A stretch of 64,000 nt of DNA. Origin: Lepeophtheirus salmonis (Eukaryota; Arthropoda; Copepoda; Siphonostomatoida; Caligidae). Position 1 is the stretch's first letter. Every line of letters begins with the position of its first letter. The notes under the pieces were generated by a model. It saw only the letters and a list, made by a program, of their open reading frames with translations. It was not told where the DNA came from and ran no database searches. Below are positions 1 to 11,974 of this stretch, one piece after another. Location of the stretch: assembly GCF_016086655.4 (NCBI RefSeq), contig NC_052139.2, positions 30,570,002-30,634,001 of the forward strand. The letters run 5' to 3'. Both the position numbers and the translations under genes were made by a program.

Positions 1-1273
1 TTCAGACTTTAAGACCCTTTCAACTCCTTCCTTGATTTTTGCACCATGTTTATCCAATCCTACATGTTCAAGTAGTTTGGCAGTGCTCAAGAGAATAGCT
101 GTAGGATTTGCCACGTTTCTTCCTAACAAGATTGAATTCAGCATTCGTCTGAAATGTATTTGACCTCTACTCACCTACACCTTCATCGAATGTGTGCCTT
201 GCACCTGGTTCAAATACTGCAACTTCGGAAGAATAACTTGCTGCGGCGACGAGACCAGCCCCTCCCACCAATCCAGCAGCAAGATTGTCGATGATATTAC
301 CGTATAAGTTTGGCATTACCATAACATCAAATTGATGTGGCTTGGACACAAGCTGGAACAGATATGGATACATTTGACAAGGTAGGGAATGTCACTCATT
401 TCTAAAAATACTTACTTGCATTGTTGTGTTATCCACAATCATCTTTTCAAATTCAATATTTGGGTAGAGTTCAGCAATTTCCTCGCATGATCTAATAAAA
501 AGTCCATCTCCGAGTTTCATAATGTTAGCTTTGTGGACTGCCGTAATTTTTTTTCTTCCATGACGGGTTGCATAATCAAAAGCAAATTTAGCTATTCTTT
601 TAGACTTTTCTGCAGTTACGACTTTGAGACATTCAACGACACCTTTAATAGATTCATGTTCCAAGGCTGAATATTCTCCTTCAGTCTGCTCTCTAATAAT
701 GACCATATCTAAGTTGGAGTGTCTTGTTTTAACTCCTCGCAAGGATCGAATCTATGTATGTAAAGTTAAAACCTAGACATTTCTTAATTTATTTTTTCGC
801 CCTTACCTTAACAACATTTGCATACAAATCTAGTTCGTTTCTAAAATTTTGATTTAGATTTTGAAGATCTCCTTCAAAATTAACCTCTGGTACAGCAATG
901 ACTCCTTTAATGCAAATACCATTCTTTCTAACTGACTCACATACATCACTTAAACTTGCACTAGTTTCATGTTGAACCTATTGGTTTCCGGAAAAAATAT
1001 ATATAATTCTTTGGTTTTGAATATGTGTAATGATGTACAATTTAAACAAACCTCGGATAGTTGAAGAGTTTCAAAATTGATGGGAGCTCCAGTGGCAGAT
1101 ACAACCCTTATAACAGAGTCCATAATTTCTGGTCCAACCCCATCTCCAGGAATCATGGTGCAATTTATCCGTCCATTTGTTACATTTAGTGAAGATAATT
1201 TGGAAGAGGTATGCAATAACTTTGAGTGATGAGCTAATGAGCCAATGCTTCTCATAAAAATACTAGCTGACAT
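1..1273 (-). CDS. IDH3B: Isocitrate dehydrogenase [NAD] subunit beta, mitochondrial (3' end cut by window)
   Basis: Beta subunit of the mitochondrial NAD-dependent isocitrate dehydrogenase, which converts isocitrate to 2-oxoglutarate in the TCA cycle. I place exons at 1052-1273, 807-977, 416-751, 175-352 and 1-122 on the minus strand; all junctions are GT-AG and phases join in frame for 343 codons, so roughly the last 40 residues of a ~385-residue family member lie beyond base 1. The first exon encodes a Ser/Arg/His-rich presequence typical of mitochondrial import, followed by TMIPGDGVGPEIM. Family signatures include REQTEGEYSALEHES, AVHKANIMKLGDGLF and MPNLYGNIIDNLAAGLVGG. The wording of these blocks is closer to vertebrate IDH3B than to IDH3A or IDH3G (from memory of the families). 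The start is the first ATG after in-frame stops. Confidence 0.93.
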
Positions 1274-2094
1274 TTCGATTTTTTTAAATATATTATTTAA
1301 TTTAAAAAAAGGATTCTCCTGTCGAAAATATGAATTATTATTGGAATTATTCTATAGAATTTGGGTATGGGTAAAAGGCTAATATATATATATTACAAAA
1401 GCACTAGTCAGCTGAGACTATGAAAGTTTGGAGAAAGCTCATTTTGTTTTTTAAATGAGTCCAAATTAAGTTTTGTGAGAAAATAGGAGAAAAGTAATCA
1501 AAACGAAGCAAATATAAACTATATGAAGGATATTAACATAAAGCAAAATAACTTCAATAATTACACAATATTATAGAAGGAGGTGGTTTTGTGGTGCTTT
1601 ATATTTTTAGACTCTACAGAAATTCATGATAAGAGGCACATAGTGACTACGATGCAACTCTCCTTCTATGATAACTAATTTTTTTAAAATAACTTGATAT
1701 TTTTATTCTTGACTTAGGTATCTAGTAACATTGAGAAGTTTTGTTTTTTCATGTTATTTAATCTTTTTTTCCTTCTAAACAAATACTACATATGTTAACA
1801 AATCGTAAGATATTTGTCAAATTCCAGTTTTTATTTAATTCTGTTTAAAATTATATTTACATCATTTTGAAGAAAATAATTAATCTGCATTGTCATATTC
1901 AAAATCTATTTGAAATATAGCTCTTCAACGAAATTCCAATTTTTTAAAAAGGATATTAAGTTTGATGAGGGAGGACTATAAATATGTCGTATATCATTAA
2001 TTAATAAATAATAATTAACTTAAAAAATAATGAAAAATATGCACCAACCATTTTTTCTTTTCTAATTTATAAACTTCATTTGTTTCTTTCAAAG

Positions 2095-2400
2095 ACTTTC
2101 CTTTTTTAGAGTCCTGAACACGGCTGATGGAGACTTGTTTATCTTCCTGGCCATGTCAGGAATTGAGGAACTTGTTTTTCTAGAAGGCCGACTTCAGGCC
2201 GTTGAAGGTTTCTTGCCTTCTCCTGGAGAGTGTCTGAGGTCCTCCCCGATCTTCAACCACATGTATACATTGTAAATCGTCTTCCTCGAAGCCCCAGTCT
2301 ACTCCCAGATGGTATTCTGGGACTACCATCCCGCGCAAAGGAGCACTGCGAACTCAATTCTCTTCTCGTACTATGTGCTCATGGTGGCGACTAGGACAAT
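2095..2400 (-). mobile_element. Tc1/mariner (maT-like) transposase N-terminal remnant
   Basis: Read on the minus strand, this stretch gives broken frames containing RKTIYNVYMWLKIGEDLRHS and, after a stop, KINKSPSAVFRTLKK. These resemble the helix-turn-helix DNA-binding half of Tc1/mariner-type transposases. There are several stops and no catalytic part. It is more GC-rich than its surroundings, as expected for a decayed insertion. I assign it to the maT-like group because its style resembles the better preserved element at 20.0-21.3 kb, but that is inference. Confidence 0.5.
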
Positions 2401-2435
2401 GTTTTTCTTAGCAATCGATAGCTACTGTTCTACAA

Positions 2436-2515
2436 CAGTGGTTCTCAAATGGGGGTACGCATACCCCTTGGGGTACTTGAGATTTTGAAAGAATATTTTA
2501 AAATTGGTACATAAC
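2436..2515 (+). mobile_element. hAT-type terminal fragment
   Basis: Begins CAGTGGTTCTCAAA, which is a classic hAT terminal inverted repeat motif, followed by a short internal palindrome around GGGGTACGCATACCCC. No matching 3' terminus was seen, so it is probably a truncated non-autonomous copy, abutting the AT-rich element that starts near 2516. Confidence 0.5.
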
Positions 2516-2980
2516 ACAAGGGCGTCCTCAGGAGTTAGCCTGGAAGACTCCAGCCCCGCCCCTAAAAAAGAGGAATTTTTGTGTTATATTTACTAAAAAA
2601 ATATGTATCTTTTTTTTCTAAACAATTTATAATAGAATTTTTTTTCCAAAAAATTCCTTTTTTTGAGAATAAATATAGATTTCTAAATGATTTTTATGTA
2701 AATAACTAAGGATTTTTGAAATTTTTTTCCAAAAAATTTAATTTTTTGAAAATAAATAGATGTTTAAATTTTTTTTCTAAAAAATCTAATTTTCTTATAA
2801 TTTTTATTAATTGAGAATAGCTATGGATTTTTGATTTTTTTTTTTTTTTTCCGAAAAACAAATATTTTGAGATTTTTTTACAAAAAATTAATTCTAGAAT
2901 ATTTTTTTTGCATAAGGTTTTAATTTTTGTATTTCTTTACAAAAAAATTCCAAAAAACAAAAATTCCCCCCCCCCCTTAT
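2516..2980. repeat. AT-rich interspersed repeat, copy 1
   Basis: Starts AGGGCGTCCTCAGG, then GCCCCGCCCC, then degenerate short units that alternate runs of T or A with ATAGCTATGGATTTTTGA-like segments. It ends near a run of C at 2966. The same architecture recurs at 55322-55793, 61266-61690 and 63643-64000, with internal-only fragments at 60440-60600 and 63180-63260. See the finding on this family. Confidence 0.6.
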
Positions 2981-3130
2981 CTTAGAGTAAACTAATTAAA
3001 CTAATTTTTAAGTAAATCCTGGAAAATTAATTACTAAATTAATTTTTAAATTATAAGTGTCCTTTTGGAAAACAAAGTATAATTATAATATTACTTATTA
3101 CTTCGTTTATTTGTCAAAAAGAATAAATTA

Positions 3131-3363
3131 TGAAATAGCCACGACGTACCAAGGTAGACTTGTGAATCGACAGCTGACAACAAAATACTTAGGGTATTTT
3201 TGTATTAGCGAGTTAACGCCATGATCATATGAACTTTGTACAATTATAAGGCTAAAATATTTGTCGTAGTTCAGGGTATTACCTCGCAAACACAAAAATA
3301 CTTAATGTATTTTGTTGTTAGCTGTCGATGCCCTCCTCTGACTTTATTCGTCATGGCTATTAC
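3131..3363. repeat. Foldback (long inverted repeat) element
   Basis: Arms 3167-3212 and 3283-3328 are inverted repeats of 46 bp matching at about 39 positions. The pairing continues outward after a mismatched stretch: the left flank holds AATAGCCACGACG and the right flank its near reverse complement around 3345-3363. The loop is about 70 bp. It looks like a non-autonomous foldback or MITE. I saw no protein coding or clear target duplication. Confidence 0.6.
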
Positions 3364-3461
3364 ATCATTTATTATTTTTGATAAATCAGGAAGCACTATA
3401 TAAATGGAGAGTGCACTTCTTTTCAGAAAATACATAGGTTGACATAAACAATCTTCTATAG

Positions 3462-3643
3462 CAGGGGAAGGCAACCTTTGAGACATGGATTGCTAACTTC
3501 AACATTTCTAATCAATGGGTGTGCCACTATCAACAATAATGGTAAAAAACGTACGCAAACTACGGAAATATGTTATAATTTGCGCGTCAAATATGCCTCT
3601 GAGTGCCGGCAGTGGCACACGTGCCATAGGTTGCCGACCCCTG
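3462..3643. mobile_element. hAT-type MITE with 8-bp target site duplication
   Basis: A 182-bp element that starts CAGGGGAAGGCAACCT and ends with the reverse complement of CAGGGGTCGGCAACCT, 14 of 16 positions matching. It is flanked on both sides by the perfect 8-bp duplication TTCTATAG (3454-3461 and 3644-3651). Termini of the CAGGGGTCGGCAACCT type and 8-bp duplications are diagnostic of the hAT superfamily. It has no transposase, so it is non-autonomous. A truncated relative lies at 13425-13493. Confidence 0.88.
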
Positions 3644-5377
3644 TTCTATAGAATATCTACGTATAATCTTTTATCCAATCAAACGCCACTTAGATATACT
3701 AAAGATGATTGGATGATCAAGTTAGAAGTAATTTTCTTCGACTTCCTTTATCTGGCTTTGTTCCTATCTCTTGTATAACATATCTGAGGAGTTTCTGTAT
3801 TTTCGTCACATAAAAATGCAAGCCCTGATTTTTGCAGTTGTAAGTTATGTTGTGTCTAGATTACAAACCACTAAGAAAAAGTCTGAATGATCTCAAGCTT
3901 CAAATGATGTGCAAGGTTTTTGTCTAACATCCGTTTCTTCGGCTAAATACTTGGGTATGCTCCACGGCTCCGAATATGTAGATGTGGAATTTATTTATGA
4001 TAATTATAAGTTTCTTTGTGGACGGATTTTATTTCTATTAATAATTAGAATAGTTATTTCTGGGTAAAAATGCCGTATTATATTTTGCATATATATAACC
4101 TACATTTGTCGCATTAATAATTTGTTGAATCCAATCGTAATATTTAATATTAATAACTTCTACTAAAATTTACATTTTATATTTTTTATAATAGTTATTT
4201 CTATTGTTTTATTTATTTTACCCATACTTTTTTAACTTAATATCACAAATATACGCTATAATACTTTGACTTATCAATGTACAAGTAAACTAAAGCGTTA
4301 GCCATTAGTTTTTGATTACTCATTGTATTAACATATCGTATTGGCGACTTTAAAGGAAGAAACTTATTAAATATAAAAGTTAATCCATCTACAATACAGA
4401 AATATGAAGGTTCTTTTTATGAGTTTCACGAAGTACATAAAGTATTCCTGAATTTGATAATTTAGAATACTTTTTATTTTGTATATTACATTTCCTAGTG
4501 TTACTTGAAATTCAAACCTGTCGAAGATTCTCATTTCTATAGCTAGCAGAATCACGTGATATTCTATCTTCAAGACAATAACTTTAATCAGTAGTACCAA
4601 ATGTTTCACCCCCCCCGTGTTTTCCTCACATTCTCTCGATGCCCAAGTCCGTTTTTAGAAGGACAGGAATACAATTTCTTGTTGATATTGGGCATTTTAA
4701 TATTTCTATGAAGAAATTTTGGCTATCAAGTACAAATATAAATGTATTTATGGCTACAATTATACTAAAATATTACTAAGCAATATTATAATACAGTATT
4801 AAGTATAATAGTATGTAAAATTTTAATATTATGTATATATATAAATATTTGTGTGTTGTAGGAATTGTGGAGAAATAATATGACAATTATAGTCTGGTAG
4901 TAATTAAGAAATAAATAGGAGTTGGTGTAATTGACTTATTTGGGCAACTATCAGATCAGATGGTTCTTTTAAGAAGAAAGGTTGCGTGGTACAATAACGG
5001 TGGATCGAGTTTACCAATTGGAATTTCTCATCACAATAGGTTGCGTGCTTTGAGCTTGTGCTCCTCCAGATAGCATTAGAACTCTATTTTGCAGTCAGCT
5101 CTTTTTTCCTCAACTTGATATATTTTGATTGGTTGAATTAGATCTTTTTAAGCTACCATCATCCAATACTATTTCCTTAGTTGGGAAGAATTGGCTAATA
5201 CTGGTTACCAACTGATATTAGGCCTTTTTTCTATTTGTTTTCGTATAAATAGTTGTTTGTAACGATTTAGTTTGAAGAAAAATAGACCAGTTTAAGTCTA
5301 TTATTGAATTTGTATTGAGTAATTAAGCTTGAGGGTTGCCTTAGTTCCTTGAGTTCGAGTCAGGATTGGTTTGGAAA

Positions 5378-7916
5378 ATGCTGTCTTCCTCCTCAGCAGA
5401 CGAAGAGCCAACGCTGATCGGTCGTATGATGAAGGACTTCTCATCCAAAATACGTGGTGTCGAAGCATCAAATGACTCGAGTAATAATTGTCGACACAAG
5501 CTCAGCTTTTCCCAGACTGTTTTATTTGATGATGAGAATCACTCCTTTAGTAATGTGCCTGAGAAGCGCTCAAGGTTTCACGACCCCCTTTCTTCCAGCA
5601 TTGGAAGAAAAAGGTTTGCAACAGAACGAGCTCGAGAGGTTTCCTCCCTGGAAGAAGAGAACGCCCAGCTCAAAGAGCAATTGGAAACTTTGAAGCTCGA
5701 GAATATATCCGACAAGGCGGCTCTATCCAAGCTCTCATCTGCTCATCGAAATGCAGAACTAGCTCAAAAGCGATATCTCCTTGAAGCCCGAACAGAGGCT
5801 AAGGACTACAGAATGAAATTCGAAAAAGAGTTGGAGCATTCAAAGAACCTCCAAAAGGAGATGGATCAAACGTCTCAAAAAGAGAACCAAAACCTCCACG
5901 AAGGAGAGCTCAATAAGCTCCGTAAAGTTATTCAACAGTATGAAAACAAAATATCCGAGCTTCGACAAGAGTCCTTTAAAAATAAAAAATCCATTGAAAC
6001 ATTAAATGAACAAAACAAGAACGCCAAGTACAAATATGAGTCTGAAAACTCCTCTTTTTTACATCGAATTCGCTGTTTGGAAATGGACAAAAAGGAATTG
6101 GAGGAAACTAAGGAAATCAATCAGAAAAAAGGGATTTTAAGCTCTAAATTAGAGACAGAAATTGAGGCCCTTAAAGGAGAAGCTCTCAAAAAAGATGTTG
6201 AATTAAGGCATCTAAGAGACGAACTCGCTCAAAATAAAGAGTATTTAATTCAACGAAAGGCTATGAGACAGAAACTAAATGAATACCCGAATTTAGTAAG
6301 ACAGGTGGAGTGTCTTACTAAAGAAAATAGTCTACTAGTACAAACACAAGAAAATGTCCAACTCCTAAAGGAAAATATTTCAAGTCTAGAGTCGGAACTT
6401 GAGAGGAAACAGAAGTTACTTGAAAATAACTTACCTAATCAGCATGAGGTCCATCGCCTTCAAAAGAGTATATCATCATGGGAATCTGCTTTTAAACGCG
6501 TATTTATGACGGGGAATAATGAAAATATGTCTGACGCAAAGATTGGACCCGAATTATTGAATATAAAGCTGGCAGATTTTCAAAGAACCGAATTACTTCT
6601 AAGGAGCAATCTGGGTGAAGCAAAGACTAATAAAAATATCGCCGAGTCCCGAATTAAAGCTTTAGAGCAAGACTTGAACAAAAGTAAAACGGAACGGAAA
6701 AAAATTGATGAATTCACTACAGAGCAAGCGAAAAGAATAAAAAAGCTTCAAAGGAAATTACTTCTAGTTGCGAGAGTAGGTTATGAGTGACTGAGTATAC
6801 GCCTTAACTTTTTATATCAAATATATTTTTTTAATTTAGGAACGAGATAGTTACAAGTCATTATTAGATTCCTACGAACATGAAGTCACATTCGCTGGTG
6901 GTCAACTTGAAAAGGATAAAATTGCCATTTTGGAATCCATCATTTCAGATCACAAGGATATGGTCACGAAGCTTGAGGAGCAATTGGATAACACCGAAGG
7001 CACAGTCAGCATTGATTCCAATAGTGAGATGCAGAAAAGTGAATATGAAGGAAAGATCCTGGCGTTAAAAAAAGAATTGGATAGTGCGACCAACGAAAGG
7101 GACCACCTTCGATATGAACTCGATAATCGTGCTATTAAAGGGGATTATAATCCTCATAACACTCGAGTAATTCAGTTCAAGTGTGTTTTTCGTACATTAA
7201 TTAGCCTACTTCCCAATGTATGTTATGATGATGTTGATTTATATTTTAAGGAACAATCCAATGGCTGAAGCAAGTGAAAACGTTGGTAGTAAGATATCCA
7301 AGCTGCAAGATGAAAACCAGTCATTGAAAGTAAGGATTCAATTATTAGAGGAAGGACATGTCAAGGACCTAACACTTCTATGTGAGTATTAGTCCCTCAT
7401 ATAAATATCCAATACCCTTCATAAATTAATAATCTAAACAATGTTTATATATATATAGCAAATCAAAAGATGGAAAAAGAGATTTCACCAAAAGAAGTAG
7501 AGGATCTACAAAATAAGGTCAAGTCCTCTGAATTAAAGAATGAGAAATTGATGGAAGCCTTTAAGAAGACATCTAAAGAGTTTAGAAAGCTTACCCAGGA
7601 TCTCACAGGATATCGTATAAACTCAGAATCAGGGGATAACTTTTATAAAGTTACATCCATTTATGCAGAATCCCCAGAGCAAGAGCAACTTTATTTTCAA
7701 AAGAATCAAAAAGGAGAGCTCCTACTTTTACAAAATAACTATGCCGAAACATTGAATCATTTAATTAAGATTCATTTAAGTATGCAAGATTCGATACCCG
7801 CATTTCTAAGCGGTTTAACATTAGACTTGATTGCCAAACAAAGTATTGAATCCGAAGCGAATACTTCTTCATCTTCAACCAACTTTGACGCTAGAGAACC
7901 CATTTGTATTGACTAA
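5378..7916 (+). CDS. MAD1L1: Mitotic spindle assembly checkpoint protein MAD1
   Basis: Coiled-coil checkpoint protein that anchors MAD2 at unattached kinetochores and nuclear pores. Exons 5378-6775, 6840-7180, 7251-7381 and 7459-7916 join in frame to 775 residues (human about 718). Most of residues 80-500 is heptad-rich coiled coil. A MAD2-interaction motif aligns at about 575-583 (RVIQFK, then NNP across the exon 2-3 junction), corresponding to the human KVLHMSLNP motif. The C-terminal RWD-like globular part is clear: LTGYRI, KVTSIYAE, DSIPAFLSGLTLDL. The start is ATG 5378; the frame is open a little upstream but without another ATG before it. Convergent with BRD8, 394 bp apart. Confidence 0.93.
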
Positions 7917-8310
7917 GTAGATTTCTATTTAATGATATTACTTCGTGCTAATTTATTAAGAAAAGAAACTATAAACATCCAAATTACATTGAATAAATTG
8001 AGCATTTGTATATTGGGTAGATATTTTATGTAATAATATTCAAGATTGACTTTCCATTTAATATTTTCACTGACGCCTAGGATCTTACGCAAAGTATATA
8101 ATTATAATAATGAAGCTTTTAGTATCAGAGACCAATAAACCTTCTTATTTATATCAACCCTCATTTTGTAGATGCGAGTTTTTGTGAGTTCCAATAACTC
8201 AATGTTGAAATAATATTTAAGAAATTAAATTACTTGTTCTCATTTTGTTAATATAATAATTAGTTCCTTAACTAATAATGAATAATGATAATACTGCCAA
8301 AGAGATGTTC
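7917..8310. other. Convergent spacer between MAD1 and BRD8
   Basis: AT-rich 3' untranslated and intergenic DNA with AATAAA-like polyadenylation signals on both strands (for example near 8132 on plus). Nothing else is seen. Confidence 0.5.
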
Positions 8311-10858
8311 TTAATCATCCCCCCTAGTCTTTCTCCTTTTGCTCTTCGATGAAGATCCATTAGAACATGAACTATTAGCATCAGTTGCTGATAGAACCGA
8401 TGATGTTCTTTTTCGTTTCGATGATACAACGGGCTTTGTTAATGAGAGGGTATTATTGATCAATGATGACATTATTTGATTTATATCTTGCTGGATCTTG
8501 TTAAATTGATCATAAACCTATTCAGGATGATTAGATAAAGGAGAAGAAATATAACTAAAGTAACCGAATTTGAGTTGACTTACCTCTGATGAATATGGTA
8601 CAACAATGACCATGTTAAGAAGCAACAGTTGTATATCCCGTTGAAACTCAGGTAGTGTTTTATAGATTCCGTTTTCTAAATTTTTATTAATAGTCCCTAA
8701 ATCAAAAGGCTTCTTAACTATTCCTAAGGGATCTCCTGGAGCTTCTAGTATCTGATGATTACATGACTTGATGTCTTCAATAGCTGAAAATGCGGATTTC
8801 TTCCATGTGTGTTCTTCTTCAGAAGGAGCTGGACTCGGGGGGACAGATTCATGCTCCGACTCTGCCGGAGTAACTTTACCCGATTTTCTTCTCGTTGAAG
8901 TTCGCGTACGGGGCTCCGATAGTTCCGAAATTTCTTCATTCATTATCACAGATCCTGTAGGTGAACTTGACCGAGATGATCCTCGACGACTTCCGCGAGT
9001 AAGGATTGGCCCACTTATAACTTCGTCCTTCACACGACTTAAACGTCTATTTTCTATCACATTTTCAACAGGAGAAGAAGGTACAAGAGTTTCATCTTCT
9101 ACTTTAATAACGGATTTTCGCTTTGAATTTGAAGAAGATGATAATGATGGATTAGGTGTAGCTGACTCTTCATCAGGATTTTGCTGTTTTTCACTCGCAT
9201 GTTTATTTTTCCTTCGGGTTATTTTGATAGAATCCTCTATATCTGCATCTTCTCCAGAAGATTTACTCGCGGAAGGTTCATTTTCTTTCTTAATAGTTGC
9301 ACGAGTAGATCGTTTAGACTTGATAATTTCCTCCGATTCCAAGGATTCATGGTCTGATTGTTTATCTTCCTTTTGTGAATGGAAAAGGGGCTTAGTTATC
9401 TCAATAATAACTGGTTTAGCAGTAGAAGTCAATGCACTTTCCTTTTTCGATAATACAGAATCCTCAATCATGGGTGAAGATTCTTCATCAAATGTAACTT
9501 CCTCATCCATCTTGTTTTCCTTGTCAGGGGAACATTCAATCGTCTTTTCTTCTTCTTCAGAAAGGTTAGACGATTCCGAGTTTGTCGTTTCTTCCACATT
9601 TACAATCTTATCTTGCTCTTCAGAAATGTTACATTGAACGGCATCTTCAGTATCTGGAATCTCTTCCTCATCACAAGGATTCTGAGGAGAAGGCGTCCTC
9701 TCAACAATTGGTTCTTCAACTTTGGAAGCATCTCTTTCTTCATTTATTTCTTCCAAAATAGTTTTGTCTTGATTCACCTCCAAACTAGATTCCTTAGGAC
9801 TTTCTGCACCAGAATTGCCATTCACTTCCTCCTCCACTTCAGATTTAACTAAAGTTTCTTCCTTTACAGGAGACTCACTTGATTCAATTTTTTCCAACTC
9901 CTTTGCATCACTCTCAGTATTTTCCGTCGGAGTAATATCCTTTTCTTTATTTATTTCTTCTTCAGGAATGATTTTTTCATTCAGAACGGATGGACTTTGA
10001 TTTATAATTTGAGCATCCTCGGATTTCTGCACTTGATCCCCCTTTTGACTGAGGAGACTTCCTCTTCTTGAGCCACCTCCGCTTTAATCTCTACCTCCTC
10101 TGTATCATTTGAGGACAAAGAGGTTTTAAGCTCCACTTCTTGCAAACTGGCTGTTGATCCCGTTGTTTCAGGAGGAACTTTATGAGGGGAGGTCGGAGAG
10201 GAATTTGAAGGGGATCTGATATTATTTTCATCCAATTTCTCAGATGATTCTTTAATTTCAATAGTTTTTTCGGGGGATTTTTTAGCTACTCCTCTCCCAA
10301 AGTTTTTTTCTTTTAAAACACGCAGCGCAATCTTCTGAATTTGATCTTTGGAAGCTCCTGAGCCGGGCTTGAGAGCTTCTAAATCCTCTTCTATGCATTT
10401 AATTTCTTCTTTCTGTGTGATGATAATTGATTCAATTTCCTTAATCCTTTCTGTTCGTAAATAGCGAACAATTGACTCCGCCGTACTCTCACTTCCATCC
10501 ACTTTCTTCCGACGACAAGAGTCCATCTTAAAAGTAAATACATTCTATCAATACAGGACACAATTAATAATGAATATTGCGCAAATCCCCAGGAAATATA
10601 TATATAATGTATAGGTAATAAGGAAGAAATAAGAGGAAAGAAGTCTTATACTTGCTCAAGAAGGAGTTTGTATTGCTGGGCACAATTCTTTTGAGAGTAC
10701 CAATCAAAGGGCCTGCCAGAAAGGGGATTCATTACTCTGGAGATATAACCCCAGTTCTGATCTCCTGATTTTACTACCGCCAATGCTAGATTTAATTGCT
10801 CCGAGATACTCCATGACTCTGAATGTGAGTTACTGGCCGATGGAGATGAAATAGACAT
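8311..10858 (-). CDS. BRD8: Bromodomain-containing protein 8 (TIP60/NuA4 subunit), with an apparent 1-nt frameshift
   Basis: Subunit of the TRRAP/TIP60 histone acetyltransferase complex. Exons on minus: 10652-10858, 8584-10526 and 8311-8517. Exon 1 has the conserved N-terminal block WSISEQLNLALAVVKSGDQN, then a Gly-Arg-Pro ... DWYSQKNCAQQY segment. The next block, ESTAESIVRYLRTERIKEIE, is a BRD8-like coiled coil. A long acidic Glu/Ser-rich linker follows, then a bromodomain (KKPFDLGTINKNLENGIY, FQRDIQLLLLN), and a basic tail KSKRRKTRG. The frame shifts once within exon 2 at about 10032-10046, at a run of four A then five G on the minus strand. Adding one base makes the total exactly 786 codons. 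The first in-frame ATG is 10858; upstream sequence reaches a stop. Confidence 0.88.
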
Positions 10859-10959
10859 ATTCGGATTCCCGGCGAAAACTAAGGAGTCTCCAAACAAACA
10901 GTAGGCTCCAGCAGTCCCTCATCTTTTCAAACAAAGTAGAAAGTTGTACTAGACTCAAA

Positions 10960-10967
10960 TGACGTCA
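10960..10967. promoter_or_regulatory. CRE-type palindrome TGACGTCA upstream of BRD8
   Basis: Perfect 8-bp CRE/ATF site about 100 bp upstream of the BRD8 start codon. Confidence 0.5.
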
Positions 10968-11719
10968 TCCCCATCTCTTTCTTCTTACAAAGAGAACGCC
11001 AACATAAAAAAAATCTCGAACGAAAAGTACAAAATATACTTTATATAGATATTTGAGTCAATCATAGTCTGATTATGCAAACTACTGGGATGAGTGTAGA
11101 TATACAAACATTTTAGCTATAGTTTAGAATTTGTATTTGATATACCAACCTAATATTTTCCCCAATAAAGCCCCTTTGAAATAAAATCAATCAATATACC
11201 TTTCTTTTATTGTGACGATCAGTTTTCCCTACTTTAAGAGAAACTAGCGATAAATCCAAAGAGTTAATAAAAATCATTTGTTCATAGATGATTCAATTTT
11301 GAGGAAAATAATTCTAGCTAGCTTTGGTGTTGATGGGTCACAAATGAGTTCATTTGAGACGCACAATACGGAATATAATTAATATAAGAGATTTTTATAT
11401 ATCATTACAATCTTTAAGTTCATGATTATAATCAAAAATTTGTAATTCTCAATTTCAAAATAATTAATGTGTGTATTTAAAGTAAAAATTAGTGTTTATA
11501 CACATGCAGGCATAAGGTTTGATTAAAATTTTAATATTTACTTTAATTATTGATCGAATATTATTTAATATTCGATCATTTTATATTATAAGTAACATAA
11601 AATTAGCAAGAAGTTTTTGTGGCCAAAATACTAATACTTATTTACGAATGCTCTAAATGGATTTAAATTTAAAATTTTAACTCATATTTAAGAAAAACCT
11701 CAGGAAACTTTCTCATTCT

Positions 11720-11740
11720 GAGAGAGAGAGAGAGAGAGAG
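11720..11740. repeat. GA dinucleotide microsatellite
   Basis: About ten GA units. A second shorter AG tract lies at 16940-16954. Confidence 0.85.
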
Positions 11741-11797
11741 GTTTTGATATTAAATGAGTGTATGAGTCCGTATAATAGGGTTATGTAATACTGATTT

Positions 11798-11805
11798 TGA
11801 CGTCA
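11798..11805. promoter_or_regulatory. CRE-type palindrome TGACGTCA upstream of TXNDC9
   Basis: Perfect 8-bp CRE/ATF site about 170 bp upstream of the TXNDC9 start codon. Confidence 0.5.
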
Positions 11806-11974
11806 TCTCTATTTAGTGAATCATGTTTTTATGAACCTGGATTTGTGTCGCACACAGAGAAAGAAATCGCACCTCCCATATTTTTCATACCTCTGATTAT
11901 TTTTTTCCAGAACCATTGTGATTGTATTACTACCATTGGCATTTGTATAAATCAATTATCAACATCATATAATA

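Larger units (their letters stand above)
1274..5377. other. Repeat-rich intergenic region between IDH3B and MAD1
   Basis: No gene seen. The recognisable parts are listed separately: maT-like transposase remnant, hAT terminus, AT-rich repeat, foldback and hAT MITE. Roughly 1274-2090 and 3780-4960 are AT-rich sequence in which I see nothing coding. Bases 5040-5086 share a segment with 32932-32978 (GGTTGCGTG, then CTCCAGATAG), which looks like a fragment of the same transposon family. Confidence 0.6.
10859..11974. promoter_or_regulatory. Divergent upstream region of BRD8 and TXNDC9
   Basis: About 1.1 kb separates the two divergent starts. It holds one TGACGTCA on each side (10960-10967 and 11798-11805), a GA dinucleotide tract at 11720-11740, and AT-rich filler with a short palindromic AT segment near 11550-11585. 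No gene is seen. Confidence 0.5.

Noticed and set aside
5352..5364. AGTTCGAGTCA resembling a tRNA B box
   Set aside because: No A box at the right distance and no cloverleaf can be drawn. It lies in the MAD1 5' untranslated region.
5366..5377. Upstream extension of the MAD1 frame to a TTG codon
   Set aside because: A non-ATG start is unnecessary because ATG 5378 is the first methionine and is followed by a plausible N terminus. The same reasoning moved the starts of BRD8 and DAD1 to internal ATG codons.
8768..9637. 289-codon open frame on plus, opposite BRD8
   Set aside because: It is the antisense shadow of the Glu/Ser-rich linker of BRD8, whose repetitive codons keep the other strand open. 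No independent motif.
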